DNA of 64,000 bases from JALYRV01 sp040902895 (GTDB taxonomy: Bacteria > Acidobacteriota > Vicinamibacteria > Vicinamibacterales > SCN-69-37), in the NCBI GenBank assembly GCA_040902895.1, contig JBBDWL010000078.1:62001-126000 (forward strand), written 5' to 3'. Under the pieces are notes generated by a model. That model ran no database searches. It worked only from the letters and a program-made list of their open reading frames with translations, and was not told where the DNA came from. Every line of letters begins with the position of its first letter. Position 1 is the stretch's first letter. Shown here piece by piece: positions 39,964 through 47,869 of this stretch. A program made the position numbers and the translations under genes.

Positions 39964-40377
39964 GTGCTCGAAACGCATCGGACCAAATCAGAGGAGGAGA
40001 CCGGGGGCGTCGGGCGCGCGTATGCCGCGCGTCTGCAGCCGGGCGACGTCGTGCTCGTGGAAGGACCGCTCGGCGCGGGCAAGACCGCGTTCGTGCGCGG
40101 ACTTGCCGCCGGTCTCGGCGCCGCGCCGGAAGCCGTGTCGAGTCCGACCTTCACGTTGATTCAGGAATATGACGGCGGCCGGCTCCGCCTCTTCCATGCC
40201 GATTTGTATCGCCTTACTGCCGCTGAAGCCGACGATCTCGGCTTGTCCGAGACCGGCGACGCCGGCGTGCTCGCGGTGGAGTGGCCCGATCGCTGGGCGC
40301 GGCCGCCCGCGGGATCGATGCGCGTCACGATTGAGCGCGGCGACGGCGACGACCGCACCATCACGATTTCAGCGTAG
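39964..40377 (+). CDS. tsaE: tRNA threonylcarbamoyladenosine biosynthesis ATPase
   Basis: This 137-residue P-loop protein has Walker A GPLGAGKTAFVRG (about 35-47), SSPTFTLIQEY, HADLYRL and the terminal AVEWPDRW, all TsaE hallmarks. With TsaB and TsaD it makes t6A37 on ANN-decoding tRNAs. Start GTG 39964, directly after nnr. It is the last gene of this plus-strand pair and converges with the dioxygenase-like gene 15 nt away. Confidence 0.95.
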   Translation: MLETHRTKSEEETGGVGRAYAARLQPGDVVLVEGPLGAGKTAFVRGLAAGLGAAPEAVSSPTFTLIQEYDGGRLRLFHADLYRLTAAEADDLGLSETGDAGVLAVEWPDRWARPPAGSMRVTIERGDGDDRTITISA

Positions 40378-40392
40378 CGGCCACAGACCAGA

Positions 40393-40977
40393 TTAAAACC
40401 GGCGCCGTTCCTCGATCTTGAGATGAATTTCGACATGGTCGACGCCGTTGCGTTTCGAGACAGGACGCACGCCGCCGAACATGCCAGCGGCCTTCGAGAG
40501 CTCGCGCTGGCGCGCGTCGACCTTTGGATCGTCGGCAAATTCGATGGCGGTCGTCGAGCGGCGCGGCAGCGACGGTGCCTCGAGGTACATGTGCACGTGC
40601 TGTGCGACCGTGGCGTTCGGATATGACGCCGGCCGAATGGTGCGGAACTCGAAGCGGCCTTCCGCATCGGTGATGGCCCAGCCCTTGAGGCGCCACGAGT
40701 GAGGCCCGGCCGAGGGCACGTCATAAAGACCGTTGCGATCGGTGTGATACGCGAATACCGTCACACCGGGTGCGGGCGTTCGGCCATCCCTCTGGAAGAG
40801 ACGTCCATCGATCACGAGCGGCGTGCCGGGCTCATTCTCGGGCGCGATACGCGCCACTGAAGTGAGGCGCGAGGGCTTCGAGGCCTGCGCGCGTTCCCAG
40901 GCGCGCGCCCATTCGAGATCCTGCGCAGGCGCGGGCGCACAGGCGGCGACGGCAACGAGCAGGAGTGCGGTCTTCAT
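40393..40977 (-). CDS. Exported intradiol-dioxygenase-like protein, copy 1
   Basis: This 194-residue protein has a signal peptide (MKTALLLVAVAACAPAPAQ). The body is of the intradiol ring-cleavage dioxygenase fold: GTPLVIDGRLFQRDGRTPAPGVTVFAYHTD, LYDV, GWAITDAEGRFEFRTIRP and QHVHMYLEAP. The family's iron ligands are two Tyr and two His. Candidate Tyr (YHTD, LYDV) and His (HVH) residues are present, but I cannot confirm the full set. Start ATG 40975-40977 overlaps the YceI stop. A second copy lies at 43694-44326. Last gene of the sigma-FecR-YceI operon. Confidence 0.82.
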   Translation of the reverse strand: MKTALLLVAVAACAPAPAQDLEWARAWERAQASKPSRLTSVARIAPENEPGTPLVIDGRLFQRDGRTPAPGVTVFAYHTDRNGLYDVPSAGPHSWRLKGWAITDAEGRFEFRTIRPASYPNATVAQHVHMYLEAPSLPRRSTTAIEFADDPKVDARQRELSKAAGMFGGVRPVSKRNGVDHVEIHLKIEERRRF

Positions 40978-41561
40978 AACGTGTGCTCCATAGTGACAGC
41001 GCGCAGGTGAATCCTGACAGTACGGCCGATCAGGCGCCCCATGACGCTGCCTCCGGTAATGCCGAAATCGTAGCGGTCTACGTTGAAGTCCGTCTCGAAG
41101 ACGGGAGCAGTCGCCGGCCGGCTGTGACGGACGACAACGGTCTGCTGACGAGTCACCCCGCGCATCGACAGCCGTCCCTGCACGTCCAGGCGGTTGGCGT
41201 CGAGCGCGCGCACGCTCGTGCTTTCGAAGATCAACTCAGGATGCCGTGCCGCGTCGAAGTACTCGACACTCTGAAGGGTCCTGTCGCGATTGGTGGCGTC
41301 AGTCACCACCGAGGCGACTTTGATATGCCAGCGGATGTACCCGGCCTGCGGCGCGGAGGCAAGCCACCTGATCTCGCCCCATGATTCGCGGAACGTGCCG
41401 GCGACATCCTCGAAGCCCAGTTTCGTGACCGTGAACTGCGCGACGCTTCGGGCGGGATCGATTCTGTAGACAGGCGGCGCCTCCCGCGCCTCGATGCCTG
41501 GCGCGAGCGGATGAGCGAGCGCGGCAGCAGCGATGACAACGGCAAGCAGCGTGATGCGCAT
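40974..41561 (-). CDS. YceI-family periplasmic lipid-binding protein, copy 1
   Basis: This 195-residue exported protein (signal MRITLLAVVIAAAALAHPLAPG) has the YceI lipocalin-like barrel: YRIDPARSVAQFTVTKLGFEDVAGTF, then HPELIFESTSV, RLDVQGRLSMRGVTRQ and a C-terminal FGITGGSVMGRLIGRTV. YceI proteins bind polyisoprenoid or amphiphilic ligands. It is coupled to the dioxygenase-like gene by an ATGA overlap and lies 42 nt downstream of the FecR gene. A truncated second copy is at 44323-44613. Confidence 0.92.
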   Translation of the reverse strand: MRITLLAVVIAAAALAHPLAPGIEAREAPPVYRIDPARSVAQFTVTKLGFEDVAGTFRESWGEIRWLASAPQAGYIRWHIKVASVVTDATNRDRTLQSVEYFDAARHPELIFESTSVRALDANRLDVQGRLSMRGVTRQQTVVVRHSRPATAPVFETDFNVDRYDFGITGGSVMGRLIGRTVRIHLRAVTMEHTL

Positions 41562-41603
41562 GAACAGCTCCTTGATTGAAGGACGCTGTTCGACACCGCA
41601 GTG

Positions 41604-42623
41604 TTAGCGCGTGGTCAACCAGAAGGGAAGCGCGTCGCGCCAGTTGAGCCACCACTTGCTCTTCGGCGGCGGCAGCGGCAAAGAATTGGACCAGGTCCAC
41701 AGCGCGCTGCGGTCGCCCCTGAGGATGCGACCGATCGTGACGTCACCCGGCGGCGCCGACAGCTCGGATGCGCGCGCCAGCAGTGCGGGCGCCAACGCAG
41801 GATTGCGATCGGCAAGAACCAAAAGCGTATAGACGTCACGCACGCGGGCGAGGCGCAGGGTCACGTCGATGGCGCCCGTGTCGCCGCCATCCGTCTCCAC
41901 CCGCCGCACCGCTTCGCGGAATCCTGCCGCCGCATCGTCGAACACGGCCGTGCCCGGAGGAAGATCCGCGGTCATCTCGCTCGAGGCGCCGGCCGGGATG
42001 AGGACTTCATCGACGTTGTTGGCGATCTGCACCCAGCCCGAAAGCACTCGCACGGCACTGGTGGTTCCCGAAACCGACAACACGAACTCACAACCCAGAT
42101 CGATGACATCGCCTGCTGGCGTTTCCACCACGAGGCTGCCGGGAGGCGCCCAGACGCGGACGTGCATGTCACCGTCGAGCATGCGCACACGGTGACGCCT
42201 GCCGCGTGTGGCGCGCAGCTCGAGCGACGTGCCGCCACCGAGACGCATGGTGCCGATCCTTCCGATGTTCGCGATAGCTTGATCGGCCTGCGGGACGGTC
42301 ACGCCGCGGCCGATTTCGAGCTTTGCGTCGAGCGACTGCGAACGCAGCGTCCACGCGCGGCCTTCCGGCCAGCTCCATCGCCATTGCCAGAGGCCCACGC
42401 TTGCGGCGATCAGGAGTGACGCGGCAATCGCCATGGCGACCAGGGGACGTCTCCAGCGCCGCCGCGGCGCGATCGGCACGACCACCAGGCGGGTCACGTC
42501 AAGCGGGTTCGCTGCCGGGTCAAAGCGCAGGCCAGCCAGGCGCCGCTCGAGCGCGACGACGTCGGGATCGGGCTCGGCGGCCGGATCCCAGAGATAGTCG
42601 GGAATGGTGCGATCTGCAGTCAT
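41604..42623 (-). CDS. FecR-domain membrane protein (probable anti-sigma factor)
   Basis: This 339-residue protein has a cytosolic N-terminus of about 56 residues and one membrane helix (PLVAMAIAASLLIAASVGLW). An extracytoplasmic FecR-like domain follows, with VRMLDGDMHVRVWAPPGSLVVETPAGDVIDLGCEFVL and VRVLSGWVQIA. The C-terminal half is less clear. FecR proteins regulate partner ECF sigma factors. It overlaps the sigma gene by 4 nt. No TonB-dependent receptor is nearby, unlike classical iron systems. Confidence 0.88.
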   Translation of the reverse strand: MTADRTIPDYLWDPAAEPDPDVVALERRLAGLRFDPAANPLDVTRLVVVPIAPRRRWRRPLVAMAIAASLLIAASVGLWQWRWSWPEGRAWTLRSQSLDAKLEIGRGVTVPQADQAIANIGRIGTMRLGGGTSLELRATRGRRHRVRMLDGDMHVRVWAPPGSLVVETPAGDVIDLGCEFVLSVSGTTSAVRVLSGWVQIANNVDEVLIPAGASSEMTADLPPGTAVFDDAAAGFREAVRRVETDGGDTGAIDVTLRLARVRDVYTLLVLADRNPALAPALLARASELSAPPGDVTIGRILRGDRSALWTWSNSLPLPPPKSKWWLNWRDALPFWLTTR

Positions 42624-43144
42624 GGCGTTGCTCCAAGCCGCTCGCGCAGCAGCTTGAATCCTCGGTGAAGATTGACGCGCACCGAATCGTGCGTGAGGCC
42701 GGTGGACTCGGCGATCTCCGGGCCGGACAGGCCGTCGACGAGCCGCAAGGCGAGCGTTTCGCGATACGCCTCGGGCAGATCCTGAATGGCCGCGATGGCC
42801 GATGCGGCTTCGGCTGACACATCAGGCCGATCCGCCGAAGCGAGTGTGTCCGTGAGCTCGTTCGAGGGGCGTGCCCGCCTGTGATGATCCATCGCGCGCC
42901 GTCTGGCCATCGTGCAGATCCAGCCTCCGAAGGCCGCCGGCTCGCGCAGCTCGGCCAGCCGCGGCCAGGCGTGCAGAAACACCTCCTGCACGAGATCGTC
43001 GGCATCCTGCGGCGGCACGCGCGCTGCGAGCACGCCATGCACAGCGCGCGAGAAGCGCTGGTACAGCTCGCCGAATGCGTCGCGATCGCCGCCGCGCGCG
43101 GCGATCACAAGCCGCGCGTGGCCGGCATCGGCGGGAGGATTCAC
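42620..43144 (-). CDS. RNA polymerase ECF sigma factor
   Basis: This 174-residue sigma70 factor has only regions 2 and 4. Region 2 contains DAFGELYQRFSRAVHGVLAAR and DADDLVQEVFLHAWPRL. Region 4 has LPEAYRETLALRLVDGLSGPEIAESTGLTHDSVRVNLHRGFKLLR. Start GTG 43142-43144. Directly followed (ATGA) by the FecR-domain gene, so a sigma/anti-sigma pair. Probable targets include its own operon with the YceI- and dioxygenase-like genes. Confidence 0.94.
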   Translation of the reverse strand: MNPPADAGHARLVIAARGGDRDAFGELYQRFSRAVHGVLAARVPPQDADDLVQEVFLHAWPRLAELREPAAFGGWICTMARRRAMDHHRRARPSNELTDTLASADRPDVSAEAASAIAAIQDLPEAYRETLALRLVDGLSGPEIAESTGLTHDSVRVNLHRGFKLLRERLGATP

Positions 43145-43178
43145 GTCTGAAGGAAGGACGGGGCTGCGCCCCGAAGTG

Positions 43179-43673
43179 TTAACGCAGGGCCCTTCGGATT
43201 TGCTCCACGTGCCGGCGCGCGTGCTGCACGACGAACTCGCCCAACTGATACATCGACAGCGTGCCGAATGGAAACTTCACGATCTGCTGCGCCCGGTCTT
43301 CGGGCAGTGTGCGGAAGGTCTCGATGACAGCGCTGAAACCTTCGTCGAGTTTCTCGATCGCGGCGCCTTTGTTGATCTCGCTGGGTGGCTGCAGAGCCTC
43401 GAATGTCTGCACTTTATCGGGCACCCGCTTCAGGACGTCCTGTTCTTCGACGAAATCAGGCGGTGCCTCGTCCATGCGTTTCACTGTGGTATCAGCCAGG
43501 CGAAGGTTGGCGAGCCCGACGTGATATCCGATCTGCGCCGCGGTCCACCCGCCTTCGGCCGGCGCACGCGTTGCCGCCGCATCGTCAGCGGCTTTCCGCA
43601 GCGCGTCGGATTCCTTATGGACCTGGGTGAGGTCGGCCACAATCCCGGCAATTCTTTCAGCGTGTGTCGACAT
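43179..43673 (-). CDS. DinB-like four-helix protein
   Basis: This 164-residue all-alpha protein of the DinB/YfiT type has the family metal-binding-like pattern: GWTAAQIGYHVGLANLRL (first His near residue 53) and a C-terminal MYQLGEFVVQHARRHVEQIRRAL with two further His. DinB-type proteins act as thiol-dependent transferases or are of unknown role. ATG 43671-43673 is the first plausible start. The ribosome site is weak. It lies 34 nt before the ECF sigma gene in the same orientation. It is next to the leftmost displaced guaB 3' end. Confidence 0.85.
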   Translation of the reverse strand: MSTHAERIAGIVADLTQVHKESDALRKAADDAAATRAPAEGGWTAAQIGYHVGLANLRLADTTVKRMDEAPPDFVEEQDVLKRVPDKVQTFEALQPPSEINKGAAIEKLDEGFSAVIETFRTLPEDRAQQIVKFPFGTLSMYQLGEFVVQHARRHVEQIRRALR

Positions 43674-43689
43674 ACCAACAACCAGCAAC

Positions 43690-43757
43690 CTATTCAACCC
43701 GATAGTTCGGCGCCTCTTTTGTGATGATGACGTCGTGCACGTGTCCTTCGCTGGCCC
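43690..43757 (-). pseudogene. Displaced 3' end of guaB (copy B)
   Basis: Read on the minus strand this stretch ends with codons for EGHVHDVIITKEAPNYRVE and a stop at 43692-43690. This is the exact C-terminus of the intact GuaB encoded at 47870. The homology begins around 43757 with the codons for GQ(R). A two-base loss upstream breaks the frame relative to guaB. It lies between the DinB gene and the second dioxygenase copy. It has no start and cannot be expressed as GuaB. Confidence 0.85.
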
Positions 43758-44326
43758 CGGTCCTCGATGCGCAGGTTGATCTCCACGTGGTCCACGCCGT
43801 CGCGCCGAACGACCGGCCGCACGCCGCCGAACATGCCGGCTCGCTTCGACTCCTCTCGTGTCCGTTCGGTCATCAGCGGGTCGTCGGCGAACTCGAGCGC
43901 CGCCGGCGATTGCCGCGGCACGGACGGCCCTTCGATGCTGAAGTGCACGTGCTGGGGCTCGGTCCTGCCCGGATACGCGCCGGGCCTGATCGTGCGGAAC
44001 TCGAAGCGGCCCTCGGCGTCGGTGATGGCCCATCCCTTCAGACGCCACGAGTGCGGGCCGTTTGCGCGCACGTCATACACCCCGGTTCGATCGGTGTGAT
44101 AGGCGAACACGGTGATGCCGGGAGCCGGCGTCCGGCCGTCGGTCGTGAAGACGCGGCCGCGGATCACCAGCGGCGTGCCCGGCTCACTCTCGGGCGCGAT
44201 GCGCGCGACCGATGTGAGCCGCTGCGGTTTCAGCGCCTGCGCGCGCGCCAGCGCGGCCTCGTACTCGCGATCCTGGGCCGGCGACGCAAGCATGACGAGG
44301 GCGATGACGAGTCCAAGGTTCTTCAT
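43694..44326 (-). CDS. Intradiol-dioxygenase-like protein, copy 2, with a replaced C-terminus
   Basis: This 210-residue paralogue of the 40393-40977 protein (VARIAPESEPGTPLV, GRTPAPGITVFAYHTD, GWAITDAEGRFEFRTIRP, QHVHFSIEGP) has a leader MKNLGLVIALVMLASPAQ. The match to copy 1 stops at about NLRIEDR. From there the frame runs out of frame through the guaB 3' fragment and gains about 20 Arg/His-rich residues (QRRTRARRHHHKRG) before its stop at 43694. The native stop was therefore lost when the fragment was joined here. ATGA overlap with the truncated YceI copy as in copy 1. Confidence 0.7.
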   Translation of the reverse strand: MKNLGLVIALVMLASPAQDREYEAALARAQALKPQRLTSVARIAPESEPGTPLVIRGRVFTTDGRTPAPGITVFAYHTDRTGVYDVRANGPHSWRLKGWAITDAEGRFEFRTIRPGAYPGRTEPQHVHFSIEGPSVPRQSPAALEFADDPLMTERTREESKRAGMFGGVRPVVRRDGVDHVEINLRIEDRGQRRTRARRHHHKRGAELSG

Positions 44327-44613
44327 AACGTGTGCTCCATCGTGACGGCGCGCAGGTGAATGCGGGCGGTGCGGCCGATGAGACGCCCCATCACGCTTCC
44401 GCCCCTGATGCCGAAATCGTAGCGATCGATGTCGAAGTCCGTCTCGAAAACGGGAGCAGCCGCCGCCCCGCTGTGACGAACGATGGCCGTTTGCTGACGA
44501 GTGACGCCTCGCATCGTCAGGCGCCCTTGAACTTCCAGCCGGCCGGCGTCGAGCGCGCGCACCCGCGTGCTCTCGAAAATCAGCTCGGGATGATGGCGGG
44601 CGTCGAAGTAGTC
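44323..44613 (-). pseudogene. 5'-truncated YceI gene, copy 2
   Basis: Residues from YFDARHHPELIFES to the C-terminal MEHTL match copy 1 (40974-41561). The signal peptide and the first half of the barrel are gone. Upstream of the break the frame runs into a GCACTGA tandem repeat, which would encode only Cys/Ser/Leu repeats. It still overlaps the dioxygenase copy by ATGA, so the pair was duplicated as a unit and then truncated. Confidence 0.85.
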
Positions 44614-44617
44614 GGCC

Positions 44618-44656
44618 GCACTGAGCACGCAGCACTGAGCACTGAGCACTGAGCAC
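44618..44656. repeat. GCACTGA heptanucleotide repeat
   Basis: GCACTGAGCAC, a 3-nt interruption, then three consecutive GCACTGA units and GCAC. It lies exactly at the breakpoint of the truncated YceI copy and 6 nt before a displaced guaB 3' end. The period of 7 is shared with the GGCCTAT and GTAAATN repeats elsewhere in the window. Confidence 0.75.
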
Positions 44657-44661
44657 CTCCA

Positions 44662-44719
44662 TTACTCGACCCGGTAGTTCCGTCGCTTCCGTGGTGATGA
44701 TGACGTCGTGGACGTGGCG
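44662..44719 (-). pseudogene. Displaced 3' end of guaB (copy C), degraded
   Basis: The minus strand encodes HVHDVIITTEA and, after a frame change, RNYRVE and a stop (44664-44662). This corresponds to the last 17 or so codons of guaB. It is more diverged than copy B. Between this copy and the intact guaB lies the 3.15-kb accessory segment. Confidence 0.75.
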
Positions 44720-44957
44720 GTCGCGACGAGCGAGCGGCCTGCTGGAATCCGCACCCTTTAGAGGCCACCGTGCATAGTATCGGGCGGGTGTATTCGGATA
44801 ATGCAGCCGACAAGCGAACCTCGTCGTTATATGCCCATGCTATGTATGTGTAATGATGGAATGGCTTGTGCACGCGCTTGCCAACGCAACCAGAGGGCGG
44901 CGGAGACGAAAATACGGACGTCACTGTGGTCCTCACGGTTAGAGCAAGGAGGCAATT

Positions 44958-45392
44958 ATGCGACTTGGCGTAAGGCCCTTGGCGATCGTCGTGATGCTTG
45001 GACTCTTTGTCTTTGCCACTGAGACTCACCTCATCGCTTGGAACGAGGTCACATCCTTTTGCACCCAATGGGACCAGAACCATGACTGCTCGTGCAGTGC
45101 GAGCCAAGTCGGCGGTTGGGAAGCGAGCGGAAACTGCGATTTCTCCCAGGAACAAGACTGGGAGACCTTCGCAACGGCGTACTGCAGCGACGCCTTTGAC
45201 GCTTGCGTCAATGATTGTGAATCGTCCGAATACCAAGAGTGGTTGGCTGACCACGAATGCGACCAGTGGAACCCAGGCCCGGAATGCATCCCCGGATGCT
45301 GGGTTACTTGGGCAGGAACCAACTCGTGTGACGTAGGGGAGGTACCGAGCTTCAGCTGCGTTTGCGACGGCATGATGATTTGCGAGCCCTAG
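44958..45392 (+). CDS. Secreted cysteine-rich protein (14 Cys)
   Basis: This 144-residue protein has an N-terminal signal or anchor (VRPLAIVVMLGLFVFATETHL). About 120 acidic, Trp- and Asp-rich residues follow, with 14 cysteines, for example HDCSCSAS, DACVNDCESS, HECDQW, PECIPGCW and SFSCVCDGMMICEP. The even number of Cys and exported location suggest a disulfide-stabilised fold. A perfect AAGGAGG precedes the ATG. A DsbA-like gene follows after 52 nt. GC looks lower than in flanking genes. No family recognised; a surface-displayed or released effector is possible. Confidence 0.72.
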   Translation: MRLGVRPLAIVVMLGLFVFATETHLIAWNEVTSFCTQWDQNHDCSCSASQVGGWEASGNCDFSQEQDWETFATAYCSDAFDACVNDCESSEYQEWLADHECDQWNPGPECIPGCWVTWAGTNSCDVGEVPSFSCVCDGMMICEP

Positions 45393-45444
45393 CGCGCGCG
45401 CGGTTGCGGGATCAACGCAGCGTGGGAAATGAAGGAGCGAAGTC

Positions 45445-46110
45445 ATGGCCCTACAGGAGCGATCGGAGAGAGGCTGGCGTTCGATCATCGATCTTGTGGC
45501 GACGCTGTCCATCATTGGCGCCTGTCTAACGTTCATGGGTGTCCTGATCGCCTCGCGCGTGAATGGGAGAACCGCGAACCCGGTCCCCGCGTCGGTTGGG
45601 GTCATCGAGTTCTCAGATTTTGAATGCCCTTTCTGTGGGCGATTCGCGCGAGAGACCCTCTCGAGCATCGTTAGCTCCTACGTTGTGTCGGGCAAGCTTC
45701 TCTATGCCTTTAGACACTTCCCGATCCAATCCAGGCATCCCGCAGCCTTCAAGGCTGCAGAAGCGGCCGAATGCAGCGGGGTCGAAGGGCGATTTTGGGA
45801 AATGCATACTGCGCTTTTCACTCTACCTCTGGGCTTGGATGAACCAAGCCTATTCAAGAAGGCCACAGGGTTAGGACTCGACGGCAGCCGCTTCAAAGCC
45901 TGCATGGCCGGCGAGATGGCGAACAAAGTCCAGTCGAATGTCGACAACGCGCGAGCACTCGGCATTACCGGGACCCCCACATTCCTCTTTGGTTTCGTTG
46001 AAGGGGGGGACCGGCTCCGAGTGGTACGTCGAGAGACCGGTGCAATTCCGGCGGCGGCCTTTGCACGCATTCTCGATACGATCCTCTCGTCCGGAAGTAA
46101 AAGGGAATAG
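45445..46110 (+). CDS. Membrane-anchored DsbA-family thiol oxidoreductase
   Basis: This 221-residue protein has an N-terminal membrane helix (about 14-37), then a thioredoxin fold with an inserted helical domain. The active site is CPFC (61-64) in EFSDFECPFCGRF, and a cis-Pro loop lies in ITGTPTFLFG. This is the DsbA/BdbD type that oxidises or isomerises exported disulfides. An AAGGAG precedes the ATG. It sits directly after the 14-Cys protein gene, and that protein is the obvious substrate (inference). It is not a canonical dsbA housekeeping locus. Confidence 0.88.
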   Translation: MALQERSERGWRSIIDLVATLSIIGACLTFMGVLIASRVNGRTANPVPASVGVIEFSDFECPFCGRFARETLSSIVSSYVVSGKLLYAFRHFPIQSRHPAAFKAAEAAECSGVEGRFWEMHTALFTLPLGLDEPSLFKKATGLGLDGSRFKACMAGEMANKVQSNVDNARALGITGTPTFLFGFVEGGDRLRVVRRETGAIPAAAFARILDTILSSGSKRE

Positions 46111-46130
46111 ACGGACTGGCGCGAGGCCTG

Positions 46131-47807
46131 ATGCGTGTTACCAGAGGCCTTGCTTCGCTCATCCTTGGTTCGCACGTCTGGCTCGCCCAGATGCCCGTGC
46201 AGCAGCAGCCCGTCTTTCGAACGGACACGGTCCTCGTGCCTGTGGATGTTCGCGTCGTCGATAAGTCCGGCAAGCCAATCACAAACCTTCGGGCGTCGGA
46301 CTTTACGGTCTACGAGAATGATACGCCCCAGAAAATCGCGCACTTTTCAACCCGGGCCTATGTGCCTTCGATGCCTTCCGAAGACGAGAAGCGTCCTCGT
46401 CGCGAAAACCCGGGTCTAGAAATCGACGCGACTCCCCAAAGAACGTTTGCCCTCGTCCTGGGACGCGGTCGACTGGAGCACCCGGCGATGGGACTCGAAG
46501 CACTTATCGATTTCGTCGAGCGCCAATTGCTCCCGCAGGATTGGGTCACGCTCATCGCATATCAACGCGCCACTGACTTCACGCGAGACCGGAAGTCGAT
46601 CGTCAAGCTGCTCGAAAGATACCGGGAACATCATGGGGGGATTGAGACGCAGCTGCAGCATTGGTTTAGGGGGCTCCAAGGCGTCTATGGCAGTCCGCTG
46701 CTGCCGCCGCACATTGTCGAGAGGATTGAAGCCGTATTCGCCGGGAACGATATGCCCCGCGTACGGCAACTCGCGTACGGGGGCAGCGTGGAAGGCGAGC
46801 TCGCCGAGCACCGCAAGGCGTTGCTCGAGAATGTCGATCCCACCACACGCCGGCTGACAGGGTGGGAGCACCATAAGGCCGCGCGACACGAACTCGAAGA
46901 GCTGTATGCGGCGATCGAGTACCTTCGACCGCTGCAAGGCGAGAAGCATCTGGTATTTCTTACGGAGACTGCCTTCCACCAATTCGGAACCAGAATGACC
47001 GACATACTGGCCGATATGGCCGCTGATGCACGGGTGACGTTGTCGACAATTCAGACGGGCGGACTTCCGACGAATTGGACGCCTCCGGGCTATAACCGGC
47101 CACCTCGAATTCTCAGTCGAAGCTGGACGCAGACCTTTGGGGTACGCGACGCACGGAGCGCAGCGGAGCAGACTGGAGGCGGGGTGTACCTGTACAGGCG
47201 CGCCAACGACGCATTGAGGGAAATAGACGCGACAACCCGGTTCCAATACGTCATCGGCTATTACCCTTCAAATCCGGTGTGGGACGGATCGCGGCGGAAA
47301 GTGAGAGTCAGCGTGAACGTGCCTGGAGCGACGGTTCGTTACCGTCGTGCCTACTTCGCAAATCGCACCGTCCTGCCAGCCGACCGACAAGCCTTCGTAA
47401 GGACTCTCCGCGTGTCGACAGCCGCGGCGTATGGGCAGATCATCAGCGATATCCCGCTGCGGCTCTCTGCGACGGCGAGCAAGATCGAGGGAAACCTCAC
47501 AGAGGTCAGGGTCGAACTACTGGTGGACGTCTCTCGCGTGGATGTTTCGTCGGCAGGAGACCAGGCCAGTCACTTCCTGGATGTAGCTGTGTTCATCGGT
47601 GACGCGAGGGAGAATTCTCTGGCGGAGCGCTGGGGGCGACTTGATCTCAACGTGACTGGCGCCGCGGACGTCCGGTTGTCACAGGAGAATCTGAAGCATG
47701 CGGCGGTCCTGAAAGTGCCGGGACAGCCGCGACATATCAAGGCCGTGGTCTACCACCACGCCTCAGATAGGTTGGGCAGCGCGGTGCTGGATCTTCGGAA
47801 ACGGTAG
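46131..47807 (+). CDS. VWFA-domain protein of the acidobacterial type
   Basis: This 558-residue exported protein (weak signal VTRGLASLILGSHVWLAQ) begins with the typical lead-in VLVPVDVRVVDKSGKPITNLRASDFTVYEN. A von Willebrand A-like domain follows (FALVLGRGRLEHPAMGLEALIDFVER at strand 1). The MIDAS DxSxS is not conserved at that position, so metal binding is doubtful. The C-terminal part is beta-rich. The family is greatly expanded in acidobacteria and of unknown role. Third gene of the cassette, 20 nt after the DsbA-like gene, converging on guaB. Confidence 0.8.
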   Translation: MRVTRGLASLILGSHVWLAQMPVQQQPVFRTDTVLVPVDVRVVDKSGKPITNLRASDFTVYENDTPQKIAHFSTRAYVPSMPSEDEKRPRRENPGLEIDATPQRTFALVLGRGRLEHPAMGLEALIDFVERQLLPQDWVTLIAYQRATDFTRDRKSIVKLLERYREHHGGIETQLQHWFRGLQGVYGSPLLPPHIVERIEAVFAGNDMPRVRQLAYGGSVEGELAEHRKALLENVDPTTRRLTGWEHHKAARHELEELYAAIEYLRPLQGEKHLVFLTETAFHQFGTRMTDILADMAADARVTLSTIQTGGLPTNWTPPGYNRPPRILSRSWTQTFGVRDARSAAEQTGGGVYLYRRANDALREIDATTRFQYVIGYYPSNPVWDGSRRKVRVSVNVPGATVRYRRAYFANRTVLPADRQAFVRTLRVSTAAAYGQIISDIPLRLSATASKIEGNLTEVRVELLVDVSRVDVSSAGDQASHFLDVAVFIGDARENSLAERWGRLDLNVTGAADVRLSQENLKHAAVLKVPGQPRHIKAVVYHHASDRLGSAVLDLRKR

Positions 47808-47869
47808 GCCGCCGCTGTGCCAGTCCGGAGGCCTGAAGGCCTCTCGGCGGAGAGGCTTAAAGCCCGCCC

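Noticed and set aside
44958..45392. Cys-rich protein as a ferredoxin or zinc-finger protein
   Set aside because: The signal peptide, the acidic composition and the absence of CxxCxxC or paired CxxC spacing argue against both.
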